Source: Vespula vulgaris (taxonomy: Eukaryota; Arthropoda; Insecta; Hymenoptera; Vespidae). From it: a stretch of 64,000 bases of DNA. Below, in pieces: positions 50,276 to 61,984 of the stretch (its first letter is position 1; every line of letters starts with the position of its first letter). The stretch spans positions 2,331,501 through 2,395,500 of the forward strand of contig NC_066586.1 in assembly GCF_905475345.1 (NCBI RefSeq), read 5' to 3'. Below the pieces are notes generated by a model. The model worked only from the letters and a program-made list of their open reading frames with translations, made no database searches and was not told the origin of the DNA. The position numbers were made by a program, and so were the translations under genes.

Positions 50276-51089
50276 GAAGTAGAGAAAGAAACAGAAGAGA
50301 TAAATAGAGCGTCGACTTGACCCTAAAGCGAGGGTTGGTCACCTACGTCGACTCGTTTCACCCTTTGTACTACGATTCATGAATCATTTGAAATTGTTCT
50401 TTGCGTTCTCCATATAAATCACCGAAACGTACATGAAAATAACATGGTTATTGTCGTATTATCGATAAAAAAAAGAATTTCACTCGAGGATAATCTTACA
50501 GGGCATATGTTCGGAAATAAATTCATCTATTATTCGATATACATACCCTTGTAAAATATATAACGATTAAGCTCTAAAGCTCACTTAGCGTATACATTCA
50601 ATATTATATGTATAAATATACATATAATATATAGGGATTACAAATAATAACTGTTTTTCTGGTATCATTAATCCTCGTACCTGTCGCCTGTAATTTTTAC
50701 ACGGGAATTGCTATAACGTACCGACGTTTAAAATAACGTTAACGTCGTCGGGAGGAAACGACGAGGAGTGTAATAGTATTCGTGCGACTCGATTCGTTTA
50801 CGGAAGCGTGCGAAGGAGCTTGAACGACGTGCTTGCAAAGAAGAGAGAAAGGGAAAGAGAGAAAAGAGGAAGAAAAAATTCTTTAAATGACGGATAACGG
50901 ATGACGTGACGTGCGGTTGGCGTAATGGTTCTCACGAAAAGCCTGAAAAATTCACGGCAAAATGCCCGAGGTGAGGTAGACGAGAGAACGACGAGCCTTG
51001 ACTGCAAGCTGGAACGATGCGAAAGAAGCTCTAATCTCTCGAGACTTCGATCTTTTCTTCGATCTTTTCTTCCCCTCTTCTCTTTCTTT

Positions 51090-51090
<1 letters not shown>

Positions 51091-51132
<42 letters not shown>
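51091..51132. repeat. (CT)n microsatellite
   Basis: About 20 CT units. Confidence 0.96.
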
Positions 51133-51135
<3 letters not shown>

Positions 51136-52067
51136 TTTCTGTCTCTCTCTATCCCGCCTATACCCTCCTCACCTCTTTCTCACCTTGACGCAGAGTAAGA
51201 CATATTGTTATCGGCACATCGGTAAACCTCACAGCGATGCCGAGGGACAAGCAAAAAATGTCATCCCATAACTTCGGTCACGAACGTAATCTATTTTCGC
51301 AACGATACATCGATTTAAGGTTGAAAACCGTGCAACAAGTTATTATATATTGCATATATCCAACCTTCCTCTCACGAGAGAAATTTTATCGTACGAAAGA
51401 TTTTAATTGGTCCGGACGACTATCGATATATAGAATAGATTCTTCCTCGTTTATTATTAATCCTCGACCGAACAGAAAGGATTATACGAAACAAATAAAG
51501 CATTCATAGAACGTCGACGCGAATTAAATGAGAAATTCTATGAATACGACGAATACGACATACTTTGTTGTAATGAAAATACGAATAGAATGAATTCGGA
51601 CGTGGGAAATCGTTTAAATGAATTTTCAAATCATTCTTTTCAACGATTGTCTATTAAATTCGTCCAATCGAATCGAATGTTATCGAACCTTCGTCGAGTC
51701 GTGAATTTTTTCGTTCGATTATTTATATCGTATATTCTTACGAATTGTCGATAACTGATAAATGAAATCGAACGATCGTAATCTCTACCGCTATCAACGA
51801 GTTTGCATAAATAAGAAATTTATTTTTTCGACGAAGGAAGAACAAAGGAAGGATTCTACTGGACGTGTGTTTATCTTCTCGGGGAAACGAAAAATAAAAA
51901 AACTAACACGCTTTTCCGCTTATATTTCCGCTCGAGCTTTGCTACGCGCTTGATCCTTTGGAAGCGTCATTTCCGGGTGGCTGTACGATCGTAAAGCTCG
52001 TACATACATACTCTACCTCCGCCATCTCCTCCGCCTCCTCCTCCACCACCATCTCCTACAACTTCCA

Positions 52068-52120
52068 CTACTCCCTCCCTCCCTCCCTCCCACTCTCCCT
52101 CCCTCTCTCTTTCTCTCTCA
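52068..52120. repeat. (CCTC)n pyrimidine tract
   Basis: CTCCCTCC units, then CTCTCTTTCTCTCTC. Confidence 0.9.
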
Positions 52121-52699
52121 ATGGCATAGAATAGCTTCGGGCAACTTTACGCGAGGCACAAGCGGGATTTTCCTCTACGCACTGCGGATACTCGGAGCTT
52201 CGCGAATCGCCGGTAATAAAAGGAATAGAGAAAACGGTGAGATTTGCATATACCCTCTGTATCTACTATCTCTGATATTTATTTCACGATGAACGTATTT
52301 TTCCATATTTTGGTAGGGTAGGTACGAAAATAAAAAAAATACAAAAGAAAGGAAAAAATCGATTTTTGTAGGAGATCGACGTTCTACGAGAAAATCAAAG
52401 TTCGATCATCAACTGGATGCGTTATGAATATTTACCTAAACTATCGATGAGAAAAGGAAAAACAAAGGTAATATAATTTTTCGTTGAAGAAGACAAGAAC
52501 GAAGAAAATTCTCGATTCGAACGTTTTATCGTAGTTAGCTAATCTTTAATTTTTCCGATTGATTTTGGATATACATCAATGATCGATAAGGTTGCATAGC
52601 CTTTACACAGAGGAAAGAAATCCAATCTTTGAAATCTACTTTTCCTGTCATGTCAGAATCGTTTCAATGTATTTTTCTGTGAACAGATACATATCTACG

Positions 52700-52970
52700 T
52701 GCTAGACGATTTCCATGTGCCCCGGGTCATCGCGCCGTTGCAAACGGCACCGCCATTACGTAGAAGCATATAATTTCATTTCGGTTTCACCATCGATTAT
52801 ACTGCGAATTTTCAATGGCATCGTAATTGAAAATCCGTGACAGAACGACCGAGATACGTACCCGAACAGACGGATACCGCCGAGTTATAAAGTTCGCCAC
52901 GAAATTATAGAGAACCGATATTCTATTTCCCCGAAATTTTCGACCGAAAAAGGAATAGGTCGTTAACCTA
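52700..52970. other. Repeat-free block with two perfect inverted repeats
   Basis: GCCGTT, GCA, AACGGC at 52734-52748, and ATTTTCAAT ... ATTGAAAAT at 52808-52834 with a nine-base loop. No exon. Candidate conserved noncoding or structured element. Confidence 0.4.
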
Positions 52971-53832
52971 TTATCGGAGTAGGCAAAAAATAACCGACAA
53001 CAAATATAGTGTATTTTTGTCGAGGATACGTCGGCCGTTCGGTGCCAGAACGCCGTAGGGAAAATGGAAAAACAAATCGAATGGAAAAATATGTATATAT
53101 CTATATATATTTACGGGCACACATACATACCATATATATATGTGTATGTATATATGTATATAGGAACATATAAGAACGTACGTACGCGTACAATAGTCTA
53201 TATTATACTCGAGTATATATTTCCACGATTTCACGTAGTAAATGCGAATAGATGAACGAAAAAGAGAAGCAGAAAAAAAATGAAAAAGAAAATAAAAAAA
53301 ACAAAAAGGAAACATATTCTCCCACTTTCAGTATAAACGACGAATTTCGGTACTACGTGTGGAAGCTATATCGATTATTCGGTAGGGGGGTAAAAAAAGA
53401 AAAGGCGCAAATTTTTCGAATAGGACGTCATAAAATTATTTCCCGACGTTTATTGAAGGGCTCGAATTTTATCGGCTTCGTTGTAATATGCGATGAGAGA
53501 CACGCAGTTGCTTCCACGTATTAATTTCATCAAAGCCATTGTAATTATGGGAAATGCGCTCAACGGTGTATACCGATAGAAAATGTCCCGCAAATTCCTA
53601 CGGTTGATACACATTACGTATCGCGGTTCGGTTGATGATATTATCCGTGATTAATATGCGATAATTAATAGTTTTCGATAAGATAAATGATCCTCATTTT
53701 CGACTTTGATCATTAAACAGAAAACATTGCCTTGGACTTAATTAGTTCGAAAGAAAAATTGAAAGCAAACGAATCGATTTTCCAATAATCTCCCTACCAA
53801 TTTAGTTATCCTGAACTCTCGCATAAGTACAG

Positions 53833-53842
53833 AGAGAGCGAG

Positions 53843-53879
<37 letters not shown>
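53833..53879. repeat. (GA)n microsatellite
   Basis: About 20 GA units with two GCGA interruptions at the left. Confidence 0.96.
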
Positions 53880-53884
<5 letters not shown>

Positions 53885-53971
53885 AAGAAAAAGAGTCTTT
53901 AACAAAAGTAATTTAGATAGACCTCTCATAGAATTAGGGTGACCCTTAAGAAGAGGAAAAAAGGAAGGGAA

Positions 53972-53989
53972 GCAAGAAAGCAAGAAAGC

Positions 53990-54026
<37 letters not shown>
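53972..54026. repeat. (GCAAGAAA)n then (GA)n
   Basis: Three to four copies of an 8-bp GCAAGAAA unit run into about 15 GA units. Confidence 0.93.
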
Positions 54027-54029
<3 letters not shown>

Positions 54030-54387
54030 AAAAGAAAAAAAAATGAAAAAAAAAGAAAAAAACAGAAATAAAGGAGGTAACACAGGCTGGTTCGCGGTGG
54101 ACCGAGAAAGAAATAGATAAAAAAGGTAGAAATAAAAGAAGGGAATATCGCATTCAGTGGGCTGGATAAACCAAGGGTGTGGGAATAGTAGTTGAGAAAA
54201 AGGAAAGAAGAGGAACAAAAATAAAAAGAGAAAGAGGGGAATTAACGATTAAGTGTGGGACGTGGTACGCGAAGTAAGAACGGTGCTGGTAGTTTTTGGA
54301 TAACAGTTGCTACTGCGATGGGGATGGTAGCTTCCGTTCGTTGCCGGTTGCTCGTGTACTGGAAGCTGGCCAAACGCGATTAAGTCG

Positions 54388-54390
<3 letters not shown>

Positions 54391-54432
<42 letters not shown>

Positions 54433-54482
54433 CCCTCTCTGTATCTCTCTCTCTCTCTCTATATATCTCTCTCTTTCTCCCT
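54391..54482. repeat. (CT)n-rich tract
   Basis: About 19 CT units, then CT runs broken by TTTTTCCC, TGTAT and TATATAT. Confidence 0.95.
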
Positions 54483-54783
54483 TCTCCTTTCTAAGGAAAG
54501 AAAGGAAGCGAAGGCAGAGTTCTGCCGCAGGGGTCTGCCGCAGCTGATACCTGAGAGACGTGCAAGGTGTTCCTCGAGAGTTACTTCGATCCTCAGCGAA
54601 CCTTCTGCTACTCAGACAACGTCCTCCTACGATCGTAACGCGCCTTGGAAGTTATCCAACCAGGGCCGGCATATCGGAGAGTTTATCCTCCGGGCGGAGC
54701 TCCTTCGCGCGGAAAACGAGGCTGGACTGCGAGTACGAACCAACTCGAGAATTCGAACGTATGAGAACGAGAGAGATGGAATG

Positions 54784-54786
<3 letters not shown>

Positions 54787-54818
<32 letters not shown>
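54787..54818. repeat. (GA)n microsatellite
   Basis: About 15 GA units, then GGAAGAGGAAGG. Confidence 0.94.
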
Positions 54819-54820
<2 letters not shown>

Positions 54821-55113
54821 GAGGAAGGAAGAGAGGAAGAAGGAAAGATAGATATAGAGAGATGAGAGAGGAAATCAAGTGGCAATTTTCCACGCTAGAG
54901 ATCGCGAACCCGGTCGACTACTACTGCGGTAAGCCGACGTGGCTGTCGGACAGAAATAAAATATTTATGGGGGAAAAAAAAATGAGAAACCACTAGTTCG
55001 TTCCACCACCCGATCCTTTTTTTTCTTTTCTTTAATTTTTTCTTTTCTTTTTTATTGTTTTTTTTTTTTTTTTGCTTTTTTTTTTTGTCACGTCAACAAC
55101 GTCGAGATCTCTC

Positions 55114-55118
<5 letters not shown>

Positions 55119-55146
<28 letters not shown>
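55119..55146. repeat. (GA)n microsatellite
   Basis: About 13 GA units. Confidence 0.93.
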
Positions 55147-55149
<3 letters not shown>

Positions 55150-55789
55150 AATGGAATTTTCTTTAAAGACACCTCGAGATTTTTCTAATTCTTCATATCT
55201 TTTCTTTTTTTTACGTTCGTATTCTCTTTTTGTTGTGCTGTAAAAATAATACGCAGACTTTTATAATACCTAGTTTATTAACCGTTCAAAATGTTCGAAA
55301 CATAACCGGATAGGTAGATATGTACGTGATGTGTACGAGTCCGTTCGCGATACGTTTCGCAAATATGAATTTCACATTTCCAACATCACGCGTCACGCGT
55401 CATGCGTTAGATACGCGTTCGCGGTATTCTCTCGCAGAGAATACCAACCGAATGAAGCTATTTTAAATGACTTTATCTCGAGTATCCCTCAATTTCATTT
55501 GCGTAGATACGTACGTCGTCGTATGGTCTCAAACAATGCGATGCGCTTTTCTCGATACACGAGTTATCGCGTTCTCTTAATATTTCATCTCTTTGCGGAC
55601 TGATTGACACCATGCCAAGAAAATTTTTGCAGAGTTCGCAGGAGAGGTTAGATTTTTACATTGACTGGAAAAAGATCGTCCGCAGCGACCTATCGGAACA
55701 AAAGTCTCGACTGGAAACTCCAAGGGGTGTACTCCTTTGCGGTCCAGATGAAAAAGAAAAGAGGAAACGAAAGAAGAAGAAAAAGGGAT

Positions 55790-55838
55790 GATGGTGGTGG
55801 TGATATGATGGTGGTGGTGGTTGTGGTGGTGGTGGTGG
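55790..55838. repeat. (GGT)n trinucleotide repeat
   Basis: GGT units with ATG interruptions. Gives poly-V or poly-W on + and poly-H or poly-T on -. Confidence 0.94.
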
Positions 55839-56027
55839 AATAAGAATCCAGTACAGTTCTTAGCGAGGATGAAGTACCACGATGGTGAAGTCCTCTGGAG
55901 AGCTTTCAAGTACTCGCTTGCGACTCTCCAACTCGTCGGAGCTTGCCTCGGCATCGAGCTGCTTCCAAGAGGGTGGTACGCCACGATCTTTCTGAAAATC
56001 TTAGTTCGCGTCGTGTATGTATATATA

Positions 56028-56092
56028 TACACATACATACATACATACATACATGCATACATAAAGAGAGAGAGAGAAAGTGTGTGTGTGTA
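56028..56092. repeat. (CATA)n-(GA)n-(GT)n compound repeat
   Basis: CATA units with a CATGCATA variant, then about six GA units, then about six GT units. Confidence 0.95.
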
Positions 56093-56392
56093 GACACATA
56101 CAGATAAATACATAGAAGTTAGACCCCGATTCGTCAAGAACCAAGCACAGCGGCTTGCTCCTCTTCGCAACTGTCCACCTATGCACTCCACCCCTCTCAT
56201 CTTTCTCTCTTTTCTACTTTCACCCCTGCTATTCCCCTTCGCTCCTCGACCGCTTTTTTGCCCACCGAAGATCCACTTTGGCCGGCACTTTCGCTTACTC
56301 GTCCACTCCCACTCCTATCTAACGAAAAAGACGCCGAGCCAAGTACTTTCTTGACGACTTCCCAGAGAGAATTCGAGCCTCGACTGGAAGTT

Positions 56393-56508
56393 ATTCTTTC
56401 TTTCTTTATTTCTATCTTTCTTTCTTTCTTTCTTTATTTCTTCCTTCCTTCCTTCCTTCCTTCCTTCCTTCCTTCCTTTATTCTTTTCTTTCTTTCTTTC
56501 TTTCTTAC
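56393..56508. repeat. (TTTC)n-(TTCC)n-(TTTC)n microsatellite
   Basis: Blocks of TTTC, about nine TTCC units, TTTATTC, and TTTC again. Confidence 0.97.
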
Positions 56509-56881
56509 TTTGATCATCAAGCATCGTCCATCGAAGTTAACCAAGCCCTCGACCTCAACGATATCCTTCCACTCTACCAACCTACCTAACTACCTACATC
56601 ACATCCATTCCGAGAAACTGTAATCGCTCCTAACTATTTCAATCGAGGAAAATTCGAAACTTCACTAACCTACAAAATCGATAGTAACCACCATTGAATT
56701 TCCTTCGAAAACAATCGTTCGTTGTTTCAATAATGTCTATCTTTGACATCTCTTACGTTCTTTGAATATACATACCTCTTCGATCTCAAGGATACCGTTG
56801 ATCTATATAGACACACTCAAGTTGAGCAAATTTTCGAGAATCTCTTCAGTTCTTCCTCGAAAGGACTTTGCGATCGTCATT

Positions 56882-56915
56882 CTCGTCATCGTCCTCATCG
56901 TCCTCATCGTCATCA

Positions 56916-56953
<38 letters not shown>
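56882..56953. repeat. (GTC)n trinucleotide repeat
   Basis: ATCGTCCTC units pass into about 14 pure GTC units. Confidence 0.96.
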
Positions 56954-57131
56954 TTTGTTGTTTCGTGGAATTAATACTCGAACGGTCATAGTGTATTTCC
57001 GGATGATCGGTTAGATAGAGAAGAGCGTACTTTTTCAAACGGACGGATTTAAATCTAAGCCACGTCTTGGCAAGCACGACGAATTAGAAGGAAAAGAGAG
57101 AGAAAGAGAACGAGAGCAAGAGTGTGTCACT

Positions 57132-57136
<5 letters not shown>

Positions 57137-57167
<31 letters not shown>
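57137..57167. repeat. (GA)n microsatellite
   Basis: About 14 GA units. Confidence 0.94.
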
Positions 57168-57169
<2 letters not shown>

Positions 57170-57269
57170 AAGGCGTATTCAAACTCTTCTCGAAGATAAG
57201 TCGGTTTGTTTTCGTGTCTGTTTCACTCTTACAAACTTTGTTCGTACGCCTCTTTTTTTTAACTACTCT

Positions 57270-57271
57270 TT

Positions 57272-57308
<37 letters not shown>

Positions 57309-57309
57309 T
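57270..57309. repeat. (CT)n microsatellite
   Basis: CT run with one TTTC interruption. Confidence 0.94.
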
Positions 57310-57400
57310 CGTCTTTCTATTCGTATCTTTATCTCTCTTACTTTCGTTCTCGTTCTCCTGTCGCATGCGTACGCGTAGAAACGTGAGTCATCGTTGAGAG

Positions 57401-57422
57401 AAGAAGAAGAAGAAGAAGAAGA
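57401..57422. repeat. (GAA)n trinucleotide repeat
   Basis: About seven AAG/GAA units. Confidence 0.92.
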
Positions 57423-57475
57423 GATGGTGGACCTTGTCGCGAATCTAAATAAATACGGGCATGCTCGCTCACGAC

Positions 57476-57635
57476 GACGAAGACGAAGACGAAGACGAAG
57501 ACGAAGACGAAGACGAAGACGAAGACGAAGACGAAGACGAAGACGAAGACGAAGACGAAGACGAAGACGAAGACGAAGACGAAGACGAAGACGAAGACGA
57601 AGACGAAGACGAAGACGAAGATGAAGATGAAGAAG
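57476..57635. repeat. (GACGAA)n hexanucleotide array
   Basis: About 24 pure copies of GACGAA to 57620, then GATGAA variants. Since the unit is six bases with no stop in any frame, all six frames are open: poly-DE, poly-R and poly-KT on +, and poly-LR, poly-VF and poly-SS-type on -. The longest - frame (57084-57707, 207 residues) is an artefact of this. Confidence 0.98.
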
Positions 57636-58084
57636 GAGAATACGAAAACGATCCGAAGGAAAAGAGGAAAGAGAAGTGCGCAAGGGTGCGCCAAGCTTAC
57701 GAGACATCGCTTAGAAATGCGTGAGTAAGAACCTTACACCGCGGTAAATTTATATCATGCTCTTTACCGTGCCTCCTGTTAGAAACTTTCCGAACTTTCT
57801 CTTCTTCGTAACTTCGATACACATTCGCGTCCAACAAGAAAATCTCTAGGAATGAGTAAATCTACCGAAGTAATCAAAAAAGAAAAAAAAAAGAAAAACG
57901 AGAGGTCCGACTATGAAAAACAAAAAAAAAAGATAGAAAGAAAAAAGAAAACAAAAAGAGGGAAAAAGAAACTATAGTTCTATCGATTCTACATTCGTCT
58001 ATCACTACCAATGTATACTTACTTATTTTTTTATAACAGCGTTAACAATGTATTCCTGTGTAAACCAAGAACTGTTACGGTCTG

Positions 58085-58087
58085 GAT

Positions 58088-58122
<35 letters not shown>

Positions 58123-58140
58123 CTTATTTATTTATTCATT
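58085..58140. repeat. (TTTA)n microsatellite
   Basis: About 13 TTTA units with one ACTTA variant. Confidence 0.96.
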
Positions 58141-58448
58141 GAGACCGATGGGAAAAAAAAAATGACGCGAAGCTCTTGTCCAAATGGGAATATATCTGCT
58201 TCTCCATTTTTTCTATATCCGTCTTTCCGATCGCCGACGTTGTGGTCAAAATGTATAAACAAACGCGATTAATGGTTACGTCGTCGACAACGTTTTCGCA
58301 ATAGAATCTCAATTATTCGACTAAATGAGAATACGTACGATTGGGATTATTGAAACAAAAAAGTTCATTTTAACGGATAATTGATTTAAGCGAATATAAT
58401 TGCTCGATATTTATCTACCCATTGTCATTCTTGTATGTGGAATCTGAT

Positions 58449-58575
58449 AAAAAAAAAAAAAAAAAAAAGAAAAGAAAGAAGAAGAAGAAAAAGAAAAGAA
58501 AAAAAAAGAAAAAGGAAGAAAAAGAAAGAAAAAACAAGGAAAAAATAAATAAAAACAAAAAAGAAACAAAAAGAA
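58449..58575. repeat. A-rich low-complexity tract
   Basis: A run of A with scattered G and a few T over about 125 bases. Reads as poly-K on + and poly-F on -. Confidence 0.9.
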
Positions 58576-59059
58576 AATTCTTAATTGTATATGCATATAA
58601 ATGAGAACGATAACGAAGATTGTACAAGCTATCCGTTTGTTCCGAAAGCATGTAGAATTAAAGCAATTTAATTAATCTTTAAACGTATTCGATGCTCGTT
58701 AAATAAACGATTTTTTTAAAATAACGAGTAAAACTAAATAGAGAAAGCTCGAGCAGCGTGAAATTGTATCGATGTATGTATGTATGTATTTCCATTACCT
58801 TTGATCTTTGTTAAACGAATTGGAAGTATCGCACGATTGTTACTTTTTCCAAGCAACATAAGCATTATTTGCACAGACTTCATACGTTGAAAAACTAAAA
58901 TTGAAAATATTCAATTACGCGTGTTACTACTTCTTCTCGTTTATATCTATTGCACGAGGATCGATATCTGATTGAAACGTATCAAACGTTAATACCGCTT
59001 GAGAACGAAGTAGTCGTATATACAAGAACGTTAAAGTCATTATATTAATTAATATAACA

Positions 59060-59082
59060 CACACACACACACACACACACAG
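59060..59082. repeat. (CA)n microsatellite
   Basis: About eleven CA units. Confidence 0.94.
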
Positions 59083-59260
59083 ACACATATGTATATATCA
59101 ATATTATTCTTAATACGATTAATTATCGCTGATTAATTAAGAGCAATATCGAATCGTACTTTTCTGATATTTTCTATTGTACGTAAAACTACTTCAAATA
59201 AGTAGCAAAGAAATAAATTCGAGAATAAACGTTCAGAATGAGTTAAGAATTAAGCATTAT

Positions 59261-59780
59261 TATGCATTATTTCGGCAACAGCGTGGCAGACGGATAATGG
59301 ATGTTCGAGCGTCTTTCTAGGCAGAGGAAGTAGGTAACGTTCGCGCTATGGTTCCGGCGAATGATGCAGCCGTTGGTTGGAAATAGAGGGGTTGGATCTA
59401 CAAGGACGTGGTTAGAGAAGCCACATAGATTGATGCCTTTGTACTCCATGGATTAATAATTAATTATAGCTGGTAAGCTAACCAAGCCTAATTAGGGAAA
59501 GTACACGAAGGCAAGATATAAGCGAACTATGCTTTTATGCCCTATGTTCCCTAGGATCCATATCGTTGTCATTGTCATGGCTGTGGGGAGGAAAGGGGGA
59601 GGGGGACAAAGGGGGTGGAGGAGGAGGAGGAGAAGTAGGAGGAGAAATGCTGCAATTATATAGATGCCATCCATAACTTGTGCAAATGCCATCATGAAAC
59701 GTTGAAGTAATATTGATAATCTGTCCAAAGAGATGGCAACTCGAAAACCAAACTATCCTGACGCTTTGACATACCACCTA
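59261..59780. other. Repeat-poor complex block
   Basis: Ordinary-complexity sequence, GC-richer than its flanks, interrupted only by a GGAGGAGG purine stretch at 59580-59645. The + sequence has an acceptor-like TTTCTAG at 59314-59320 followed by an open stretch of only about 21 codons. A 60-residue - frame has no known domain. Possibly a conserved noncoding element. Confidence 0.35.
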
Positions 59781-60952
59781 CCGAAGTTTATTTCCATCCT
59801 TAAGTTAAAGACTAGATGGAAATGGTATTTCATCTTCGATGGAAGTGTCCTATAACGGCAACGTTACTTTCCCTTGCTTCTTTCGCCTTACCACCCTAAT
59901 CGAATATCCTTCTCAACGTTATATGATATAAAAATTCTGAATAAAAATAAATAGGAGAGTACGGAAGATACTAAAATGAAAAACGATTAATCTCGATTTA
60001 TTAGACGTTCGATATGGTTCCGAACAGACAGTTTTTTGCAAAAAAAAACATACTCGCGATTCTCTTCTTCTTCTTCTTCTTCTCTTTTCAACTAGGCGAA
60101 CGAGGCTCGTTATAACACGATCGGGTTAAGAAAAGTGAGTAAGACTACGGGCACGAGATCCAGAAGTGGCTCGAGATGACGCGCACTCTCTTATGACGGA
60201 GATTTCCGCGTCTAGAAAAGAAACGACTACGACGTTAAGACGACGATTGCGATGGCACATCCGAAGAAGAAAGTCAGACCACGAAAGTAAATGTAAAAGA
60301 GAAGAAAAAGATAAGAAGGGGTACAAGGAGGTAGAAGGGAGAAAAAAAAAGAAAAGGGAATGGGGAGGAAAGGGCCGATCGCTTTCAGCGAAATAAATAA
60401 AGCGCTGTTACCGCCGCTGTTGCAGTTTTCACCGGCTTTGCCTTTTATTACTTTCTCTCTTTGATACTTTGTGCTCGCGTTTAACGATGAAGTTCTTTTG
60501 CCCGTTTTCTTTTTTCTCTTTCTCCTTCCCATTTTTTTTCCCACCTCCTTCTTCCTCTTTTTCCCTCTTATTTTTCTCCTCCTTTATCTTTTTCTTTTCT
60601 TCCACTCTCTTTTTTGTCGTTTTTTCTTTTCTTCCTTTTTCTTTTTCTTTTTTTACTTTTGTTTATCTCAGACAATATTCTCGCGATAATATAACCAATG
60701 AGGCGAATGAAATTGAAGAAAAAAATGTTATAATAAGGAAGATTGTATGGATAAAATGATCGATAGGAATAACAAAGGAAGAGGATGTTTCTTCGATTCG
60801 GTTCCTTCTTTTTTTCTCGCGTTGAATAAGATAAAGATAAAGTTCGAATCGTAGGATACAAACGGAGATGAAATAGCTATGTAAATCCATGAAATCGCGT
60901 CATCCGACATTACACGTAAACGAACGAAATGGAAAAGAGGAAGGGAGAAGGG

Positions 60953-61035
60953 GAGAGAGAGAGAGAGAGAGAGAGAGAAACAGACAGAAAAAGAGAAAAA
61001 GGAAGAAAGAAAAAGAGAGAGAGAGAGAGAGAAAT
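60953..61035. repeat. (GA)n-rich tract
   Basis: Two GA runs flank AAAGAGAAAAAGG-type purine sequence. Confidence 0.94.
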
Positions 61036-61931
61036 AGAGAATGTATGCGTGCACGTAGGTGTGTATGAGTCAAAACGTAAATTCTCTAAGGACGTTTTAT
61101 TGTTTCTCCTTTTCTTCCACGCTTTCCTCGAGTCTTCTCTTCGTGTCTCACCCCTCTCTTACGCCTTTCCCTGGCTTTGAATGACGGTAGACGCGCCATT
61201 GATGGGTCACAGTATTTATAACCCGGTGAGCATGCGAGAGGGAACCAACGGGAAAGCTTTTGACTACCTGCGCTTGCAACAGAGCTCCTATCGTCGAGGC
61301 CGTATTATTTTAGAAGTTCTCTCACCCTTTATAGCTCGCCTCGACGAACAGAGAATCGCCCTTTAAGGCGAGTGGCAACTGGGAAAAGCGGCGTCATAAA
61401 TCAAAGGTCTTTTCCCTGAAGCATGCGCCCTTATAAGAGAAGCACGAAAGAGAGAAAGAAAGAAAGAAAACAGGAAATAAAAAGACAGAGAGAGAGAGAA
61501 AGGGAAAAGGAAACCAAACCACGACGACGAGAGCTCTAATATCTCTTTCGAAATTTTCGAATCCTTCTCAAAGACTAATTCCAAAGTAATCCGATTTTCC
61601 TTTTACCTCGGAGAAATTACAAGTTGTTAGTATAACACTCTTTGTAAAATAACTTTTCGAGAAACATCAGAAGCGTAACGAGAAGAAATTAATGAACATT
61701 TTATGTAGGGAAAAAAAAAAGAAGAAGAAAAGTGAAAAGAGGGGAAGAAACAGAATAGAGAAAAGGAAACAAATAAACGAATGAAAAAAAAGCTGGAGCT
61801 AAAATACGAAATGATAGAGAACATTTTTTTATATCGCGTATCGTGCAATTCGATAGAATGAGATTAGTCTAGACTTTATAAGTGTACTGCCAACATATAT
61901 ACGTGTATACAGATACATACAAACATACATA

Positions 61932-61948
61932 CATATATATATATATAT

Positions 61949-61981
<33 letters not shown>
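61932..61981. repeat. (AT)n microsatellite
   Basis: About 24 AT units with one GATA interruption. Confidence 0.96.

Positions 61982-61984
<3 letters not shown>

Larger units (their letters stand above)
44920..52700. other. Noncoding stretch, repeat-rich
   Basis: AT-rich DNA with many GA/CT tracts. The 47460-47720 segment is repeat-poor and slightly GC-richer and has a 76-residue - frame without a recognised domain. 48880-48950 and 48040-48140 are also complex. No exon is supported. Confidence 0.5.
52971..59260. other. Noncoding stretch, very repeat-rich
   Basis: GA/CT tracts, (TTTC/TTCC)n, (GTC)n, a long (GACGAA)n array, T-rich DNA at 55018-55086 and A-rich DNA at 57880-57965 and 58448-58572. 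More complex, GC-richer segments lie at 54240-54370, 54540-54770 and 55850-55990, without a domain in any frame. Confidence 0.55.

Noticed and set aside
55577..56200. 207-residue minus frame and overlapping 90-residue + frame
   Set aside because: Both cross (GGT)n and (CATA)n repeats. The complex part at 55850-55990 is only about 45 codons and is open on both strands.
57084..57707. 207-residue minus-strand frame with LRLRLR repeats
   Set aside because: Produced by the (GACGAA)n array, which keeps all frames open; flanks are (CT)n or (GA)n translation.
61181..61366. 61-residue + frame with mixed composition
   Set aside because: No family recognised, no convincing splice sites, and a length expected by chance.
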